In this document: piece by piece, positions 42,906 through 45,850 of the stretch | Layout: every line of letters begins with the position of its first letter | How positions within the stretch are numbered: the stretch's first letter is position 1 | NCBI GenBank assembly: GCA_009777175.1 | Contig: WRMI01000020.1 | Span: 1 to 45,850, forward strand | Direction of reading: 5' to 3' | Length of the DNA: 45,850 nt | From: Marinilabiliaceae bacterium | GTDB lineage: Bacteria > Bacteroidota > Bacteroidia > Bacteroidales > Marinilabiliaceae | Translations under genes and position numbers: made by a program | The notes under the pieces: generated by a model | Seen by the model: only the letters and a program-made list of their open reading frames with translations | What the model was told of the DNA's origin: nothing | Databases searched by the model: none

Positions 42906-45850
42906 ATTTTCCATAGCTCAGAACTGCTGATTTTTTTGTTTCTTTGATGTTTCCGTTCATATTGAAACTTTTTGCCCAAACGATGTAAATACCTGATGGA
43001 CAGCGTTGTCCGTTGTCGTCTAAACCATCCCAAGTAAAAAATCCATCTGTTCCAGAAAGAGAATTATTAGTTATATGTCGGACGGGCTGTCCTAAGCGAT
43101 TGAATATTGTAATTGTTAGGTTGTTGCCCGGCTCGTCGAAAATATAACGGATAAAAAGCAGGTCATCATTTCCGTCATGATTTGGTGTAAATACTTGAGG
43201 TTCAATAATTAAAAAGTCTTTATCGGGAATATTTTCAAAAGAACGTGCTTGCGAATTTATTTTTCCCGGAGTAGCATAATTTTGGTCTGCCGATGCAGAA
43301 TGCCAATTTTGAGGATTCATTGCGGATTCTTCTGAACTAATTCGTTCTAACGAAACTCCTTTTGTAGTGCCAAGTAAATTAAAGTGCATTTTATCATTAT
43401 ACTCGAAACGTTCAAAAATATTGCCCATTATATCTGTTAAAAAAACTGAACCACCCGTGTTTACAAATGTCGGCATGGTACCACTAATATTCAAAATCGT
43501 TTGATCATCTTTAATATCGTAATAATGCAGCACCCAATTTTTGTTGGAAGTAAAAGCGATGTAACTTTTTGGGAAAATTGAAATAGGTTTGTCGGTTAAT
43601 TGTACCAATGCTTCGGGAATAACTGCACTGCCACGGCTTCTTGCAATATAAAGTTGAGAAATATCGAGCAAATTATCTGTACGATTGTAGAGTTCTACAA
43701 ACATAGAACCATCAGTTGGCGGATTATACAAAAGTTCATTAATTATTACATCGCCTTTTTCGGGTTGAATGGGAATACCAAATTGTAATATATCAATATT
43801 TGAGACTACATTTCCTGCCAAATCTTCAGGTTTTGTTACAAAACGAAAATTATATGTTTTATTTTCAGGTAGGTTTTGTTTAAAATTAATTTTTAAATTT
43901 TTCAAAAAAGGCTCTTCAAACTCCATTGAAACTATTTCTATATCATTTGGTTCTATTATGCAATCAGTTGGCAATATTTGAGGATTCATTGTTTCAGAAA
44001 ATTCCATTACGAGGCAATTATCAGTTTCCATATAACATTGTATCAAATGTGGTGGGTATACATCGGGGTTCTTTGCCGAAATCGAATTTTCGCGTCCGGG
44101 TGTTCCGCCAATTGTGTCAATAGAAAAATCAATGTTATTTGATTCTCCAGAAAGATTGTCTAAATCAATTATTTCTAACGACCATCCGCCGTTTGTTTTG
44201 AAACCTCTTTCGCCCATCGATGGATTATATTGCAATACACACATTGTGTTGCCCTGTTTGTCGGTTAATACTAAATCGCCCCCTCCGACTACCATTGATG
44301 TAAAAAAACCACTTACTATCGCTATTCGATTTTCAACGTGATCCCACTGCTCGTTCTGGTTTGAAGGAACAATCAAAAGATAGTCATCGGGAAAAAGCAA
44401 ATATCTTTCTAAAGTGCGGGAATTGTTATTAACTCTGATAGTAAAATCTGCTAATTGAATTGGAAATTCACTTCTGTTGTATAGTTCAATGTATTTACTA
44501 TCAGGGAGTCCAACAGAATTATTAGTACGAACAAAAATTTCAGAAATTACAATATCGTGCCGTTTAGAAATATATATAAAAATTGGATATGGGCCGTTAT
44601 CAACAATATCACCCGATAGAGTCCAAAGGTCATTGATATAAAGTTCATGTACAATTGCATTAGGAAAATCGGTTACTAACTCCATTCTTATACAGTCGTC
44701 AGCGTGATGTACTACATTTACGATTTGAGGACCACCATCTTTCCATTTTAAAGTGTTCGGCGACAACGTATTAAAATTTATTGCACGATTGAAATACAAA
44801 AGAAACGTTCGATTATTTTCAGAGTCCGCACCTGTCATTGAAGATGAAGTATAATTGAAATTAAAAAATGTTGTTTGCATTGTATTCCCCAGATTGTCAG
44901 TAATATTTCGTACGAAAAAATTGTGTGAGGAATTAATTGGAATAGCATCATTATACAATAAATCAATACTATAAGCATCGTTTTCGACCAAATTAATTTC
45001 GTCAGGATTTTTACCATTCGATTCAATGTAAAAATTGGTTTTATCAAAAATAAGATATTCAATTGGTTTAGAGAATGTTAAACGAAAACTATACATATTT
45101 TTAACCTCAAAATCTACTACTTGAGGGGGATTTGTATCAATATATGGTTTTCCTGATATTTCAAAATTACCAAACCAAAAATGTCTACTTCTTAATTGAG
45201 TGTAACGACAACTAAATCCGAAGTAATTGGAAACCATACCATCAGACCCTTCATAACTTCCCTCTTCCATCCATCCTTCGTTTAAAATATTACTTTCAAC
45301 AAGAAAATTTCCATTTTCATCTCTTGTAACTCTTATTAACCCCCAAACATCACCCATATCTAACCTTTTATGAATCCCCGTTATCAAAAGTCTGTTTATT
45401 CCATTTCTTCTCTCCCAAAGGCAAATATTGTCGTTGGCTGTTCCGAGAACCAAAAAATAAGCATTATTTATAGTATTAATATCAGGATTGTCAGCCGTCA
45501 AATAAATTCTGCAATAGTTTTGGTCTGATGGGTTAAAGTACATTCTAAAATATAACTGCCATTGCGCCTCTTCAACTGCTTCCGATTCTGTAAAAAGCCA
45601 CGCTTCGCCAGCAACGGCAGGAGCATCTAATTGAATCATTGAAGGAGTAATATTAAAAAGGTCGGTAGTGCCAATCCAATCGCGCAGATTTATATTAACC
45701 TGATAGGGACCGATATCAATTTTGTCGCCGTTTATGACATACAAATCTTCAAGATAAAATTCAACAGTCTGATTATTAGGTATATTGGAAACAAATATCA
45801 CTTTTATACAATTTGTGGCGTGACTTGTTATATTATCTATTTCGGGACCA
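42904..45850 (-). CDS. Large secreted protein with Ig-like, lamin-tail and FlgD-Ig domains (5' partial)
   Basis: The frame is open to the window edge, so the N-terminus and signal peptide are missing; at least 981 residues are visible. In order from the left of the visible protein there is a GPEIDNITSHATNCIKV module, whose likeness GPQIVNVVHHADDCIRM recurs about 340 residues later, and Ig-like SbsA-type segments (FRLTFSKPIEYLIFDKTNF and LVMEFSETMNPQILPTDC). Two lamin-tail domains follow (HDIVISEIFVRTNN and KGDVIINELLYNPPTDGSMFVELYNRTDNL). The C-terminus is a FlgD-Ig-like domain (FTPNHDGNDDLLFIRY to PSGIYIVWAKSF). Such proteins in Bacteroidetes are exported to the surface, often by type IX secretion; the C-terminal module is the probable sorting domain. 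Its substrate is unknown. Confidence 0.88.
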   Translation of the reverse strand, partial: GPEIDNITSHATNCIKVIFVSNIPNNQTVEFYLEDLYVINGDKIDIGPYQVNINLRDWIGTTDLFNITPSMIQLDAPAVAGEAWLFTESEAVEEAQWQLYFRMYFNPSDQNYCRIYLTADNPDINTINNAYFLVLGTANDNICLWERRNGINRLLITGIHKRLDMGDVWGLIRVTRDENGNFLVESNILNEGWMEEGSYEGSDGMVSNYFGFSCRYTQLRSRHFWFGNFEISGKPYIDTNPPQVVDFEVKNMYSFRLTFSKPIEYLIFDKTNFYIESNGKNPDEINLVENDAYSIDLLYNDAIPINSSHNFFVRNITDNLGNTMQTTFFNFNYTSSSMTGADSENNRTFLLYFNRAINFNTLSPNTLKWKDGGPQIVNVVHHADDCIRMELVTDFPNAIVHELYINDLWTLSGDIVDNGPYPIFIYISKRHDIVISEIFVRTNNSVGLPDSKYIELYNRSEFPIQLADFTIRVNNNSRTLERYLLFPDDYLLIVPSNQNEQWDHVENRIAIVSGFFTSMVVGGGDLVLTDKQGNTMCVLQYNPSMGERGFKTNGGWSLEIIDLDNLSGESNNIDFSIDTIGGTPGRENSISAKNPDVYPPHLIQCYMETDNCLVMEFSETMNPQILPTDCIIEPNDIEIVSMEFEEPFLKNLKINFKQNLPENKTYNFRFVTKPEDLAGNVVSNIDILQFGIPIQPEKGDVIINELLYNPPTDGSMFVELYNRTDNLLDISQLYIARSRGSAVIPEALVQLTDKPISIFPKSYIAFTSNKNWVLHYYDIKDDQTILNISGTMPTFVNTGGSVFLTDIMGNIFERFEYNDKMHFNLLGTTKGVSLERISSEESAMNPQNWHSASADQNYATPGKINSQARSFENIPDKDFLIIEPQVFTPNHDGNDDLLFIRYIFDEPGNNLTITIFNRLGQPVRHITNNSLSGTDGFFTWDGLDDNGQRCPSGIYIVWAKSFNMNGNIKETKKSAVLSYGK

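Noticed and set aside
42617-42947. Three overlapping plus-strand ORFs (73-99 codons) rich in HSFTHLLI
   Set aside because: They arise because the TTYACTCA octamer has no stop in any frame and all frames give the same peptide cycle. They are repeat translations, not genes.

Overview
The window is A+T-rich chromosomal DNA from a member of the Bacteroidetes, probably an uncultivated Bacteroidales-like lineage. The case rests on Bacteroidetes-style -7 boxes (TAnnTTTG), weak Shine-Dalgarno signals, a HU-like/SPOR cell-envelope protein, a lamin-tail/FlgD-Ig surface protein, a Bacteroidetes-type succinate dehydrogenase iron-sulfur subunit, and the sequences of RpoB and RpoC. No rRNA or tRNA gene was found by eye.

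Layout. 1-297 is a tandem-repeat tract, followed by sdhB (+). 1.2-8.1 kb is minus-strand housekeeping: dgt, a YgjP-like metallopeptidase, a PstS-like lipoprotein, an unknown gene, zupT-ferritin (metal uptake and storage, abutting genes), and purE-sua5 (overlapping by ATGA). 8.3-16.1 kb is plus-strand: an EamA transporter, a HU/SPOR envelope protein, a family 2 glycosyltransferase, a shrunken class-V aminotransferase relative, divIC, a ComM-like ATPase and prmC. 16.1-17.1 kb holds a minus-strand HTH/rhomboid pair. Then come an FKBP with a metal-binding-like tail, a TPR lipoprotein-like secreted protein (convergent, sharing a hairpin terminator), recN and an NfnA-type flavoprotein.

21.7-26.95 kb is an accessory island: a GIY-YIG (T5orf172-like) protein, a DUF3791-like small protein, a 980-residue type IIG restriction-modification enzyme, an unknown small protein, and a roughly 97 % identical but truncated copy of the restriction enzyme's first 95 codons. 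The island ends against the 3' end of rpoC, where the usual rpsL-rpsG-fusA continuation is missing.

27-38.3 kb is the complete secE-nusG-rplK-rplA-rplJ-rplL-rpoB-rpoC operon (minus strand), with a good promoter upstream of secE and a probable attenuator between rplL and rpoB. Upstream lies a decayed HTH regulator fragment, then trxB, a WecA/TagO-type transferase and mnmA. The last 3 kb encode the C-terminal part of a large surface protein that runs off the window.

The most unusual layer is repetitive DNA. An 8-bp repeat (TGAGTRAA, or TTYACTCA on the other strand) occurs at three intergenic loci. At two of them it is interleaved with G+C-rich hairpins ending in CCCCTACA. Heptamer repeats, a 12-bp inverted repeat and in-frame palindromic insertions in the restriction gene add to this. 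I found no clearly new multi-gene system. The best candidates for something undescribed are the accessory island and the octamer/hairpin repeat family.
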